From the NCBI GenBank assembly GCA_902592985.1, contig CACJGR010000001.1, positions 62,001 through 126,000 on the forward strand: a stretch of 64,000 nt of DNA. The letters run 5' to 3'. Positions 54,338 through 63,776 of the stretch are shown piece after piece. Source of the stretch: an uncultured Pelagibacteraceae bacterium. GTDB taxonomy: Bacteria > Pseudomonadota > Alphaproteobacteria > Pelagibacterales > Pelagibacteraceae. The first letter of the stretch is position 1. Each line of letters opens with the position of its first letter. A program made the translations under genes and the position numbers. The notes beneath the pieces are model-generated. The model was not told the DNA's origin and did not search any database. It saw nothing but the letters and a program-made list of their open reading frames with translations.

Positions 54338-55551
54338 TGAAATATTTAAATAAAAGTTTTTCAATAGAACGTGTTAAAGCTAAATATTTAGCAAAAAAAT
54401 TCGGCACGCCTATTTATTGCTATTCATATGAAAAATTAAAAACAAATATAATTAGTTTTAAAAATAACTTTAAATCTTTTAATCCATTAATTTGCTTTTC
54501 AGTTAAATCAAACACGAATGTAAATTTATTGCGTGAAATAAAAAAATTGGGATGCGGAGCCGATATTGTCTCAATTGGAGAATTAATGAAAGCTTTAAAA
54601 GCAGGAGTAAATACCAAAAAAATTGTTTTTTCAGGAGTTGGAAAAACTACTAAAGAATTAAGTTATGCAATTAATAAAAATATATTATTAATAAATGTAG
54701 AATCTAAAAGTGAAGTAGTTGAAATTGAAAAGATAGCTAAATCTAAAAAAAAAATAGTAAATATTGGAATTAGATTAAATCCAAACACGGATGCTAAAAC
54801 TATAAACAAAATTTCTACAGGAAAAAAAGAAGATAAATTTGGTCTTACAGAAAAATCTTTTATTGCGTTAGCAAAATATACAATAAACTCTAAATATATT
54901 AATCTCAAATGTCTTAGTGTTCATATAGGCAGTCAAATAGTTAATAATCTTCCTTATGAAAAAATGTTAAAAGTAATTGATAGAGTTATAAAAAAATCAA
55001 ATCATAAATTTGAATTTGTTGATTTAGGTGGTGGCTTTGGAATTTCTTACCATAATAAAAGCAAAAAATTAAATTTCAAAAAATATAGTATTTCAATTAG
55101 TAGCTTTTTGAAAAATCATAATTCTAAAATTATTTTTGAACCTGGAAGATCTATTATTGGTAACACCGGTGTGCTTATATCAAAAATAATTTATATTAAA
55201 AAAACTAAAAGCAAAGATTTTATAATATTAGACTCTGCAATGAATGATTTAATGAGACCGGCACTTTATGGTTCAAATCACAAAATAATACCGGTAATTA
55301 AAAAAGGTGTTAGTTCAAAAAAGATTTATGAATTTGTTGGACCAATATGTGAAAGTACTGATAAATTTTTAACTTCAAAAAACTTTCAAAAATTAAAAGA
55401 AAAAGATTTAATAATAATTTGTGATGTGGGTGCTTATGGAATGTCTTTAAGCTCAAATTATAACGTTAGACCAAGCCCAATAGAAATTTTAGTTAAAGGA
55501 TCTAAAATTAATATTATTAAAAAAAGACAAAAGCTAATTGATTTAATTTAG
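54337..55551 (+). CDS. lysA: Diaminopimelate decarboxylase
   Basis: A 404-aa PLP enzyme (alanine-racemase-like fold III barrel) for the last step of lysine synthesis. Visible features are CFSVKSNTNVNLL with the Schiff-base Lys (about residue 51), GCGADIVSIGELM, SVHIGSQI, FVDLGGGFGISYH, IIFEPGRSIIGNTG and the C-terminal GPICESTD and DVGAYGMSLSSNYN. It overlaps the lipoprotein gene by 1 nt and is followed by plsC after 3 nt. Confidence 0.96.
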   Translation: MKYLNKSFSIERVKAKYLAKKFGTPIYCYSYEKLKTNIISFKNNFKSFNPLICFSVKSNTNVNLLREIKKLGCGADIVSIGELMKALKAGVNTKKIVFSGVGKTTKELSYAINKNILLINVESKSEVVEIEKIAKSKKKIVNIGIRLNPNTDAKTINKISTGKKEDKFGLTEKSFIALAKYTINSKYINLKCLSVHIGSQIVNNLPYEKMLKVIDRVIKKSNHKFEFVDLGGGFGISYHNKSKKLNFKKYSISISSFLKNHNSKIIFEPGRSIIGNTGVLISKIIYIKKTKSKDFIILDSAMNDLMRPALYGSNHKIIPVIKKGVSSKKIYEFVGPICESTDKFLTSKNFQKLKEKDLIIICDVGAYGMSLSSNYNVRPSPIEILVKGSKINIIKKRQKLIDLI

Positions 55552-55554
55552 CTT

Positions 55555-56265
55555 TTGATTCAAATGATAAGAAATTTTTTATTTTCAATTTTTTTTTTCT
55601 CAGGAATTATTTTAATTAGTATTATTTTTTTGCCATCTTTATTTCTTCCTAAAAAAATTGTTTTATTTGGTGGAAAAATTATGGGTCATTGGTCTGCAAT
55701 TTGTCTTAAAATTTTTTTATCAACCAAAATAATTATTAAAGGTAAAGAAAACATAATTAAAAATGAAAAATTTTTTATTGCTTCTTCACATCAATCAATG
55801 TTCGAAACATTCTTTTTACAAACTATATTTAATTCACCAGTATTTATTTTAAAAAAAGAATTATTAAAAATACCAATATTTGGATGGTATTTAAAAAAAA
55901 TCGGTTCAATATATATTGATCGAAATAAAGTTACTAAAGAAAATATTGGATTTTTTGATCAAATTTCTTATTTAATCAAATCATCAAATAGGCCTTTAAT
56001 AATTTTTCCTCAGGGTACAAGACTAACACCAGAGGATAGAACTCCATTCAAAAAAGGTGCGAGTAGAATTTATGATGAGCTAAAAATTAAATGTCAACCT
56101 GTTGCAATCAATTCTGGAAATGTTTGGCCTAAAAAAGGTAAACTGAAATCAAATAAAAATCTGATAGTTTCAATTTTAAAACCTATAGAAAATGGATTAA
56201 ATAAAGATATTTTTTTACAAAAATTACAAAACAATATTTACTTTGAATTGGATAGTTTAAATTAA
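55555..56265 (+). CDS. plsC: 1-acyl-sn-glycerol-3-phosphate acyltransferase
   Basis: A 236-aa membrane-associated acyltransferase that makes phosphatidic acid. An N-terminal hydrophobic segment is followed by SHQSMFETFFLQ, the HX4-acid motif with Glu in the acidic position as in many alphaproteobacterial relatives. GSIYIDRNKVTKENIG and IFPQGTRLTPEDR (acceptor-binding motif III) follow. It overlaps the convergent dnaN by 4 nt. Confidence 0.9.
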   Translation: MIQMIRNFLFSIFFFSGIILISIIFLPSLFLPKKIVLFGGKIMGHWSAICLKIFLSTKIIIKGKENIIKNEKFFIASSHQSMFETFFLQTIFNSPVFILKKELLKIPIFGWYLKKIGSIYIDRNKVTKENIGFFDQISYLIKSSNRPLIIFPQGTRLTPEDRTPFKKGASRIYDELKIKCQPVAINSGNVWPKKGKLKSNKNLIVSILKPIENGLNKDIFLQKLQNNIYFELDSLN

Positions 56266-57374
56266 CCCTTCATTGGCATAACTACATAAATACTATCAAA
56301 ATCCGAAGGATCCTTAATTAATGCTGGTGAACCCATATCATTAAAAAATATCTCTATCTTATCTCCATCTAATTGAGAAGCTACATCAATTAAATATTTC
56401 GAATTAAAACTTATTTCCAAATCATAATCAAATTTAACATTTAAACTTTCATTGCCATCGCCGCTATTTGCATTATTAACTGATAAATTTAATGTATCTT
56501 TTGATAAGTTAAATTTTACACCATCTTTTTTATCAAGTGAAACAGAAGCCACTCTATCTACAGAATCTAAAAACAGTTTTAAATCAGTCTCTAGTTTTTT
56601 TTGGTTATTTTTTGGTATCACTTGAACATAATTCGGAAATTTACCATCTATTAATTTTGAAATTAAAATACTATTATTTAATTCAAATTTAATCTTAGAT
56701 TTTAAATTAGAAATCTTCACATCTCCTTCGTAGTCTTCTAGAAGTGAACATAATTGAAATATTGTTTTCTTAGGCAAAATTACTGGTTCAAATTCAACTT
56801 TTTCATTCAATCTTAACTTGGAAATAGACATTCTATGACTATCAGTTGCAGCTGCAGTTAAAAATATTTTATTTTCAATTTGTGTTTGGTGTAAAAAAAC
56901 TCCACTTAAATAATGTCTAGTTTCATCATTTGAAACAGAAAATTTACACTTATTAAGTAATTTTAACAATTGTTTAGATTTTATTGAAAATTCATTTTTA
57001 TTAAAATTTTCATCTGTCAATGGAAATTCAGATGCATTTATACAATTAAGATGAAAAATAGATTTTTCTGATTCAAGTTGTAATTTATTTTCACCACTTA
57101 ATAATAAATTAATTTTTTTTCCAGAAGAAAATTTCCTTATTATATCGTACATTATTGAAGACGTTGCTGTAATTTTGCCTTCTTCGATTATTTCAACATT
57201 GTCTATTTCATTAATAAAAATTAAATCAAGATCTGTTGCGGTAATAGTAAGTTTTGAGTTAGTGGCATCTAAAAGTACATTTGATAAAATTGGCAAAGTG
57301 CTTCTTTTTTCTATTACACCTTGACAATAATTTAATGATTTTTGTAGATCTTGTTGATTAACGTTAAATTTCAT
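56262..57374 (-). CDS. dnaN: DNA polymerase III sliding clamp (beta subunit)
   Basis: A 370-aa processivity clamp made of three similar domains. It begins MKFNVNQQDLQKSLNYCQGVIEKR-like with LPILSNVLLDA, as in the family. ISAEFPL-type segments (ASEFPLTDE and GKFPNYVQVIP) recur, and the C-terminus YVVMPMKG forms part of the peptide-binding pocket edge. It overlaps dnaA by 11 nt, the ancestral dnaA-dnaN order, so the two are translated together. Confidence 0.96.
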   Translation of the reverse strand: MKFNVNQQDLQKSLNYCQGVIEKRSTLPILSNVLLDATNSKLTITATDLDLIFINEIDNVEIIEEGKITATSSIMYDIIRKFSSGKKINLLLSGENKLQLESEKSIFHLNCINASEFPLTDENFNKNEFSIKSKQLLKLLNKCKFSVSNDETRHYLSGVFLHQTQIENKIFLTAAATDSHRMSISKLRLNEKVEFEPVILPKKTIFQLCSLLEDYEGDVKISNLKSKIKFELNNSILISKLIDGKFPNYVQVIPKNNQKKLETDLKLFLDSVDRVASVSLDKKDGVKFNLSKDTLNLSVNNANSGDGNESLNVKFDYDLEISFNSKYLIDVASQLDGDKIEIFFNDMGSPALIKDPSDFDSIYVVMPMKG

Positions 57375-58788
57375 TTTCTTTATTGTATAAAATTTGATTT
57401 TTTAAATTATCAATATTGGTGCTTAATTCAGTATTATCTTTTTTTAATTTTTCTATAGTTTTAACAGAATGTATTATTGTTGTATGATCTCTATTTGAAA
57501 ATTCTCGACCTATTTCTGGCAATGACTTTGAAGTAAGAATTTTAGTTAAATAAATAGCTGTTTGTCTTGGTCTTACTAAATATCTTGATCTTCGTGATGA
57601 TAACATTTCATTTTTACTTATTTTAAAAAACTTACATACTATCGACTGAATAAAATCAATTGTAACTTTGTTTTCTGATAAATTGAGTAAATCTTTTAAA
57701 ATAACTTTTGCCTCAGATACATTTGGAATTTTATTATAAATTCTTGAAAAAGATACAATTCTATTAATAGCTCCTACTAATTCTCTTATGCTAGTTTTAA
57801 TTTCTGAACTAATAAATTTTTGTATTTCATTAGAAATATTTATTTGATTTGAATAAAAAACGTTTAATTCATCAATTTTAGTTTTTACTATTTTGTGTCT
57901 AAGGTCATAATCAGGCTTTTGAATATCCACTACTAAACCGCCTGCAAATCTGGATTTAATTCTCTCTTGAATTCTAGATAATTTGTTTGGTGGTCTATCT
58001 GCTGAAAGAATTACTTGTGAGCCTTTATCTAACAAAACATTGAAAGTATGAAAGAACTCTTCTTGCATTGCTTCTTTTCCATTCATAAATTGAATATCAT
58101 CAATCAGTAGAATATCCGTATTTCTAAAATATTCTTTAAATTTAACCATATCATTTGATTTAATTGATTTAACAAATTGATACATAAATCTTTCCGCTGA
58201 AATAAACATCACTTTATTTTTTTCTTTTAAACTTAAGCCAATAGCATTTAACAAATGAGTTTTACCCATGCCAACACCACCATAAATGTACAATGGATTA
58301 TAATAAGAAATATTGTCTGATACTTTTTTTGATGCTTCAAATGCAAGTTTATTGCTAGATCCAATTATAAAATTTTCAAATTTTTTATTCGGGTCAATTC
58401 TATTATATTTTAAATAAGAATCTTTTATAAATGATACATTTTCATTTTTATTTAATAAATTAGCGTCTAAATGAGATATTTGACCAATATCGTTTTCCGT
58501 TTTCTCGCTAATCCTTAATTCAATTCTATTAATATCTTTTTTATATACTTTTATAATTTGTAATATTTGGTCTAAATACCTTGATGTAACCCAGTCTCTA
58601 ATAAACCTTGTTGATACTGATAATAATATGTAATTTTTTAATTCTTCAACAAATTGAATTTTTCGAAGCCAACTTTCATAAATATCTGTACCGAATTTAT
58701 TTTTCATTTCAGCTTGAATAATATTCCAATCTAACTTATCTGAGGAAAGATTTTCAGTTTTTTTATTTAAAATGTTTTTATTGTTCAT
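57364..58788 (-). CDS. dnaA: Chromosomal replication initiator DnaA
   Basis: A 474-aa AAA+ initiator. Domain I ends near residue 100, domain II is a short Asn/Lys-rich linker. Domain III contains the Walker A loop YGGVGMGKTHLLNAI, Walker B ILLIDDIQFM, sensor region LSADRPPNKL and the arginine-finger block QERIKSRFAGGLVVDI. Domain IV holds the DnaA signature RDHTTIIHSVKTIEKL. It recognises DnaA boxes at the origin. None was recognised in the 296 nt upstream of it. Confidence 0.97.
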   Translation of the reverse strand: MNNKNILNKKTENLSSDKLDWNIIQAEMKNKFGTDIYESWLRKIQFVEELKNYILLSVSTRFIRDWVTSRYLDQILQIIKVYKKDINRIELRISEKTENDIGQISHLDANLLNKNENVSFIKDSYLKYNRIDPNKKFENFIIGSSNKLAFEASKKVSDNISYYNPLYIYGGVGMGKTHLLNAIGLSLKEKNKVMFISAERFMYQFVKSIKSNDMVKFKEYFRNTDILLIDDIQFMNGKEAMQEEFFHTFNVLLDKGSQVILSADRPPNKLSRIQERIKSRFAGGLVVDIQKPDYDLRHKIVKTKIDELNVFYSNQINISNEIQKFISSEIKTSIRELVGAINRIVSFSRIYNKIPNVSEAKVILKDLLNLSENKVTIDFIQSIVCKFFKISKNEMLSSRRSRYLVRPRQTAIYLTKILTSKSLPEIGREFSNRDHTTIIHSVKTIEKLKKDNTELSTNIDNLKNQILYNKENEI

Positions 58789-59084
58789 GATGTGAAGAAA
58801 TTCCAGTTAAGGCTATAATATAATTAAAGCAATAAAAATTTTTAAAAATTTAAAAAAAAATAAAATCTATGAGTGAATCAATTATATTTAAAATTGAATT
58901 TTAAAAAAATTAAATCTTAAATGTAAATTAATTTAAAAAAAATTAATTTTCTAAAAGAAACTTTCTATATGTTGTGTTGATATAAAAAAAAAAATTATAT
59001 TTAGTATAAATATCTTAAGTTGAAACATCAGATTTTATAAACAACCATGAGTAGTTAGTTTTTTAAATCAACTTTTAGTAGATA
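58789..59084. other. AT-rich intergenic region between dnaA and rpsT
   Basis: This 296-nt stretch, the longest gap between genes in the window, must hold the dnaA promoter. It contains homopolymer A/T runs and two copies of AAATTAATTT (58925-58934 and 58940-58949) that could pair or melt easily. I found no clear DnaA box (TTATCCACA type) on either strand, no convincing ORF and no GC-rich hairpin. Confidence 0.5.
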
Positions 59085-59345
59085 CTACAGTGCGTTAATT
59101 TTTCTTGTAATTCTTGAAATATTTCTTGACGCGTTTTGTTTTTTTATAATTCCTGTCTTAGCAACTTTCATTAATTCTGAATTTAACTTCGGTAAAAAAG
59201 CTAAAGCTTCTTTTTTTTTTTTTGAAACCAATAATAAATTCATTTTTTTTATTACATTCTTAAATTTACTTTTTCTAGTCTTATTAACGACTGTTTGTCT
59301 TGATATTCTTCTAATTCTTTTAATAGCTGATTTTGTATTTGCCAT
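59085..59345 (-). CDS. rpsT: 30S ribosomal protein S20
   Basis: An 86-aa basic helical protein with the S20 start MANTKSAIKRIRRISRQ and the C-terminal KTGIIKKQNASRNISRITRKI block. An in-frame ATG 63 nt further upstream exists, but the extra 21 residues are not S20-like, so the MANTKSA start is used. The gene lies 50 nt after mutM on the same strand. rpsT binds 16S rRNA early in assembly. Confidence 0.96.
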   Translation of the reverse strand: MANTKSAIKRIRRISRQTVVNKTRKSKFKNVIKKMNLLLVSKKKKEALAFLPKLNSELMKVAKTGIIKKQNASRNISRITRKINAL

Positions 59346-59395
59346 AGGGCTCGTTATATAACTGGAGAATATAGAGTGGTCAATAAAATAATTAT

Positions 59396-60253
59396 TTATT
59401 TTTGACATCTACTGCAAAAAAAAGTTGACCTTTTTGAAATAACTTTTTTCTCAACTTTTCCATAACAATCTCTATTTAAACAATTTAAATTTTCCCTTTG
59501 ATAAACTTTAAACTCATTTTGATATCTTCCATTGTCTCCTTGTACATTCTTAAAATTCCTAATACTTGAACCTCCTTTTTTTATTGCTTGATTTAATATT
59601 GATTTTGAAAAGTACTTAATATTTTTTATATCTGATTTTGTAAGACTTTTCGCTTTTTTCAAAGGATTAATTTTGCTGCAAAAAAGAATTTCACTTGCAT
59701 AAATATTGCCAATGCCAGAAACAAATTTCTGATCTAAAAGAAAGTTTTTTATATTCTTTTTTTTATTAATAAAATAATTTGATATATAATTTATATTAAA
59801 TTTATTATTTAAGGGTTCTGGTCCAATGTTATTAAAAAAATCTAATAATTTTTTTTTTTTAAAAATTTTAAAAAAACCAAATCTTCTAGGATCATTATAA
59901 ATTAACCGATATTTTTTTAAAAAAAACTCAATATGATTATGCTTTAGTGGTAAACTAGAATAACCATAAAAACTTGTATTAGTATTTTTATTAAAGTTTT
60001 TTCTATTTATTAAGTGAATAGTTCCTGACATCCCTAAGTGAATTACACAATAAATATCTTCTAAATGAAGTATTAAGTATTTTGACTTTCTTGATATTTT
60101 ATTAATTGTTTTGTTTTTTAAAATAATTTCAAAATTTTTAGGAACTTTAAATCTTAAACTTCTGTTTCTTACAACTATCTTTTTAATTTTTTCAAATTTT
60201 ATGTTCTTATCTAATGATTGTTTTACAATTTCAACTTCTGGTAATTCTGGCAT
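59396..60253 (-). CDS. mutM: Formamidopyrimidine-DNA glycosylase (Fpg)
   Basis: A 285-aa base-excision repair enzyme for oxidised purines. After Met removal the catalytic Pro begins PELPEVEIVKQSL with Glu. KSKYLILHL carries the Lys57-equivalent, HLGMSG and NDPRRFGFF the DNA-contact regions. KFVSGIGNIYASEILF is the helix-two-turn-helix. A C-terminal zinc finger (CLNRDC ... CSRC) is present. It is divergent from ubiE with 38 nt between starts. Confidence 0.96.
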   Translation of the reverse strand: MPELPEVEIVKQSLDKNIKFEKIKKIVVRNRSLRFKVPKNFEIILKNKTINKISRKSKYLILHLEDIYCVIHLGMSGTIHLINRKNFNKNTNTSFYGYSSLPLKHNHIEFFLKKYRLIYNDPRRFGFFKIFKKKKLLDFFNNIGPEPLNNKFNINYISNYFINKKKNIKNFLLDQKFVSGIGNIYASEILFCSKINPLKKAKSLTKSDIKNIKYFSKSILNQAIKKGGSSIRNFKNVQGDNGRYQNEFKVYQRENLNCLNRDCYGKVEKKVISKRSTFFCSRCQK

Positions 60254-60291
60254 TTCCTACTATATTATTACATATAAAAAATTTAATTAAT

Positions 60292-60996
60292 ATGCAGCAA
60301 TATCTTCAAAATAAAAAAGGATTAGTTCAAAATGTTTTTACTAAAGTATATGACAAATATGACTTAATGAATGATTTTATGTCTTTAGGAATTCACAGAT
60401 TATGGAAAAAAAATCTCATACATTGGATGTCACCTTCAGACAAAAAAAAATTAATCGATGTGGCATGTGGAACAGGTGATTTAGGGAAACTTTTTTTAGA
60501 AAATACAAACTTTACAGGAAAAGTATTATGTGTTGATCCCAACTCTGAAATGTTAAAAAAAGGAATAAAAAGATTGAAAAATCAGAAAAACTTAACTTGG
60601 AAAAAAGGATATGCTGAAAAAATTTCAGCCCCTAGCAACTATTTTGACTACTATACAATTAGTTTTGGTCTTAGAAACAGCAAAAATATTAATAAATCTT
60701 TAAAAGAAGCTTATAGAGTTTTAAAACCAGGTGGAAGATTCTTGTGTTTAGAATTTTCAAAGGTTCAAAATTCTCAATTAAATATGTTTTATAAAAATTA
60801 CAGCAAAATAATTCCACATTTAGGAAAAATAATTGTTGGTGAAAAAGAGCCTTATGAATATTTAATTAAAAGTATAGAAAATTTTATCAATCAAGATGAG
60901 TTAATTAAATTAATGCTAAAAAATAATTTCGCTAAATGCTCATACAGAAATTTAAGTGGTGGTATTGTTGCAATACATTCAGGCTGGAAAATTTAA
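60292..60996 (+). CDS. ubiE: Ubiquinone/menaquinone biosynthesis C-methyltransferase UbiE
   Basis: A 234-aa SAM-dependent methyltransferase. The start at 60292 fits the family opening, with VFTKVYDKYDLMNDFMSLGIH; upstream frame is antisense to mutM. The SAM site is LIDVACGTGDLGKLFL (about 56-71) with VDPNSEML, and the family motifs YTISFGLRN and YRVLKPGGRFLCLEFSK follow. It methylates the ring of the ubiquinone precursor. It overlaps ubiB by 1 nt. Confidence 0.96.
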   Translation: MQQYLQNKKGLVQNVFTKVYDKYDLMNDFMSLGIHRLWKKNLIHWMSPSDKKKLIDVACGTGDLGKLFLENTNFTGKVLCVDPNSEMLKKGIKRLKNQKNLTWKKGYAEKISAPSNYFDYYTISFGLRNSKNINKSLKEAYRVLKPGGRFLCLEFSKVQNSQLNMFYKNYSKIIPHLGKIIVGEKEPYEYLIKSIENFINQDELIKLMLKNNFAKCSYRNLSGGIVAIHSGWKI

Positions 60997-62564
60997 TGAT
61001 TAATAAAATTATAACATTATTTAAAATAGCCAGGAAACTAGCACAATCAGATGCTATAAAAATAATTTCAAAACTCCATGAACCTCCAAAAACAATTAAG
61101 TTTTTTTTCTATTTATTGTCTTTTTCTTTTTCTAGTTCAAAAAAAGAAAACAATAATTTAAATGAAGAACAAAAATTATGTAGTTCCATTCAAGAAATGG
61201 GAACAACTTTTATTAAACTTGGGCAATTTTTATCTACAAGGCCAGATATTATTGGTAGTGAAATAGCAAAAAAATTAGAAAATCTTCAAGATAAACTTCC
61301 TCCATTTTCTTCAGATGAAGCAAAAAAAATTATGAAAAAAGAGCTTGGTGAAAGTAATTACAATTCTTTAATTAATATAAGTGAACCAGTTGCTGCAGCA
61401 TCAATAGCTCAAGTCCATAAAGCTCAATTAAACGATAGTGGAACAATAAAAGATATTGCTATTAAAATATTAAGACCAAATATTAAAAAAATTTTTAACG
61501 AAGAAATTGATGCTTTGATGTTGTTAGCTTTTATAATTGAAGGAACAGTAAAAAAAACTAAAAGATTAAAACTGGTTGAAGTTGTATTTCTTTTAAAAGA
61601 AATTACAAATCTTGAACTAGATTTAAGGTTTGAAGCTGCAGCAGCAAATGAATTTTTAGAAAATACAAAAAATGATGTTGGTTTTAATGTTCCAAAAATC
61701 TTTTGGAATTTTACAAGTGAAAATATCCTTACTTTGGAATGGATTGATGGAATTTCTATTAGAGAAAAGGAAGAATTGGAAAAAAGAAACACTGATACTA
61801 AAATGCTAGCATCAAATGTAATTCAACATTTTTTAAGACATGCTATCAGAGATGGTTTTTTTCATGCTGATATGCATCAGGGCAATTTATTTGTGAATGA
61901 AAATGGAGAAATTATACCAGTCGATTTTGGAATAATGGGAAGATTAGATAAATTAAACAAAAGATACTTGGCAGAAATTTTATTTGGTTTTGTAAACAGA
62001 GATTATAAAAAAGTGGCTGAAGTTCATCTAGTAGCTGGTTTAGTTCCAAAAAATGTTTCAATTGATGAGTTTGCTCAAGCTCTAAGGTCAATTGGTGAAC
62101 CAATTTTTGGGCAATCTGTTAAAGACATTTCTGGTGGTAACTTACTTAAACAACTTTTTGAAATTACAGAAAAATTTAATATGCAAACACAGCCTCAATT
62201 ATTGTTGCTTCAAAAAACAATGGTAGTTGTAGAAGGTGTAGCAAGACAATTAAATCCTGAAACTAATATTTGGAAAACTTCAAAACCAGTTTTAGAAAAT
62301 TGGTTAAAAGAAGCTAAAGATCCCATAAATTATTTAAATGAAACTATTGAAAATACCTCTGAAGTTATTAAACGACTACCAGAATTGCCCGAAATTATGG
62401 ACAAAGCAAACCAAGCTTTAACTTACTTTGCTAGTGGTCAAATACCACAAAATTCAAATTCTTATTTAGCCCTAAACGAAAAAAAATCAGAAATGATAAC
62501 TATAAGAAATCAGACAGTAATTGGTTTATTATTACTTGTAATTTTAGGTCTATTAGTATTTTAA
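60996..62564 (+). CDS. ubiB: UbiB (ADCK-family atypical kinase for ubiquinone synthesis)
   Basis: A 522-aa protein of the UbiB family. The KxGQ motif is FIKLGQFLSTRPDI (about residues 70-83), followed by AAASIAQVHKAQL (Ala-rich nucleotide loop), VKILRPN-like IKILRPNIKK, FFHADMHQGNLFV (catalytic Asp and Asn) and PVDFGIMGRL. A C-terminal hydrophobic segment (VIGLLLLVILGLLVF) anchors it in the membrane. It starts at the ATG overlapping the ubiE stop; a longer frame upstream lies inside ubiE. Confidence 0.95.
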   Translation: MINKIITLFKIARKLAQSDAIKIISKLHEPPKTIKFFFYLLSFSFSSSKKENNNLNEEQKLCSSIQEMGTTFIKLGQFLSTRPDIIGSEIAKKLENLQDKLPPFSSDEAKKIMKKELGESNYNSLINISEPVAAASIAQVHKAQLNDSGTIKDIAIKILRPNIKKIFNEEIDALMLLAFIIEGTVKKTKRLKLVEVVFLLKEITNLELDLRFEAAAANEFLENTKNDVGFNVPKIFWNFTSENILTLEWIDGISIREKEELEKRNTDTKMLASNVIQHFLRHAIRDGFFHADMHQGNLFVNENGEIIPVDFGIMGRLDKLNKRYLAEILFGFVNRDYKKVAEVHLVAGLVPKNVSIDEFAQALRSIGEPIFGQSVKDISGGNLLKQLFEITEKFNMQTQPQLLLLQKTMVVVEGVARQLNPETNIWKTSKPVLENWLKEAKDPINYLNETIENTSEVIKRLPELPEIMDKANQALTYFASGQIPQNSNSYLALNEKKSEMITIRNQTVIGLLLLVILGLLVF

Positions 62565-62572
62565 TTCCCTTT

Positions 62573-63772
62573 ATGAATAATATTGATACAAAAAAAATAT
62601 TACTAATAATTAGTGGAGGAATTTCAGCATATAAAAGCCTTGAAGTTATAAGATTGTTAAAAAAAAGTGGAGCTACTGTAAAAACTATTCTAACAAAAAG
62701 TGCTAAAGAATTTGTTACTCCTTTATCAATTGCATCACTTTCACAAGAAAAAGTTTATGATGATTTATTTAATGCTGAAAATGAAGCAGAAATGGATCAT
62801 ATATCACTTTCAAGATGGTCAGATTTAATATTAGTTGCGCCTGCTACTGCAAATACAATTTCTAAATTAAGTGTTGGATCCTCTGATGATTTAGCATCGA
62901 CAGTAATATTAGCTTCTAATAAGGAAGTTTTTTTGGTACCTGCGATGAATGTTAGAATGTGGAGTCATGCTTCAACTAAGGAAAATCTCCAAAAGTTAAA
63001 GAATTTTGGATATCAAATTATTGGACCAGAGATTGGTGATATGGCTTGTGGTGAATACGGCCAAGGAAAAATGACCGAACCAAAAGAAATAGTTAGCAAT
63101 ATAGAGCAGTATTTTTTTAACTTAGAAAAAAATAAAAAATTTAAAGCTTTGGTTACCGCAGGTCCAACTCATGAATATATTGACCCCGTAAGATATATCT
63201 CAAATAAATCAAGTGGAAAACAAGGTTATGAAATTGCAAAATCACTAAAAAAGAATGGATTTGAAACTACTTTAATTTCTGGCCCTACGAGTTTAGAGCC
63301 AATTTCTGGAATAAATCAAGTTAATGTCAATTCTGCACGAGAAATGTTTAATGCTGTTTTAGATTGTCTTCCTACAGATGTGGCTATTTTCTCTGCTGCA
63401 GTTGGTGACTTTAAAATAAAAAATAAACAAAAACACAAAATAAAAAAGAAAGAAATTTTGAATTTAAATTTAGAAAAAAATATAGATATTTTAGGTCATA
63501 TATCCAAACATAATTCACTTAGACCTAAAATGGTAATTGGGTTTGCTGCGGAAACAAATAATTTGAATGAATATGCTAAAAAAAAACTATCTGAAAAAAA
63601 TTGTGACTGGATAATTGCTAATGATATATCTAATCCTAGTATTGGGTTTGAATCCAACTATAACAAAGTTTCAATTTTTTATAAAAATGCAAAATACGAA
63701 AAACTTCCAAAAATGAAAAAATCTCTTTTAGCAGATAATATAGTAAAAAAAATTATTTCTCACTTAAACTAA
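62573..63772 (+). CDS. coaBC: Bifunctional phosphopantothenoylcysteine decarboxylase/synthase
   Basis: A 399-aa coenzyme A biosynthesis enzyme. The CoaC flavoprotein half (about 1-185) has LLIISGGISAYKSLEVIRLL, the active-site His in EMDHISLSRW, and PAMNVRMW. The CoaB half starts at FKALVTAGPTHEYIDPVRYISN and contains SSGKQGYEIA and the conserved Lys-rich KIKKKEI region. It lies 8 nt after ubiB and 4 nt before dut. Confidence 0.96.
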   Translation: MNNIDTKKILLIISGGISAYKSLEVIRLLKKSGATVKTILTKSAKEFVTPLSIASLSQEKVYDDLFNAENEAEMDHISLSRWSDLILVAPATANTISKLSVGSSDDLASTVILASNKEVFLVPAMNVRMWSHASTKENLQKLKNFGYQIIGPEIGDMACGEYGQGKMTEPKEIVSNIEQYFFNLEKNKKFKALVTAGPTHEYIDPVRYISNKSSGKQGYEIAKSLKKNGFETTLISGPTSLEPISGINQVNVNSAREMFNAVLDCLPTDVAIFSAAVGDFKIKNKQKHKIKKKEILNLNLEKNIDILGHISKHNSLRPKMVIGFAAETNNLNEYAKKKLSEKNCDWIIANDISNPSIGFESNYNKVSIFYKNAKYEKLPKMKKSLLADNIVKKIISHLN

Positions 63773-63776
63773 CTCA

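Noticed and set aside
58789-59084. Chromosome origin next to dnaA
   Set aside because: No DnaA boxes were recognised; AT-richness alone is not evidence in this genome.
59346-59408. Longer S20 start overlapping mutM
   Set aside because: The extra residues do not resemble S20, whose N-terminus MANTKSA is unmistakable.
60214-60291. Longer UbiE start, and a similar upstream extension of UbiB (60936-60995)
   Set aside because: The UbiE extension is antisense to mutM and the UbiB extension lies inside ubiE in another frame; neither looks like the family N-terminus.
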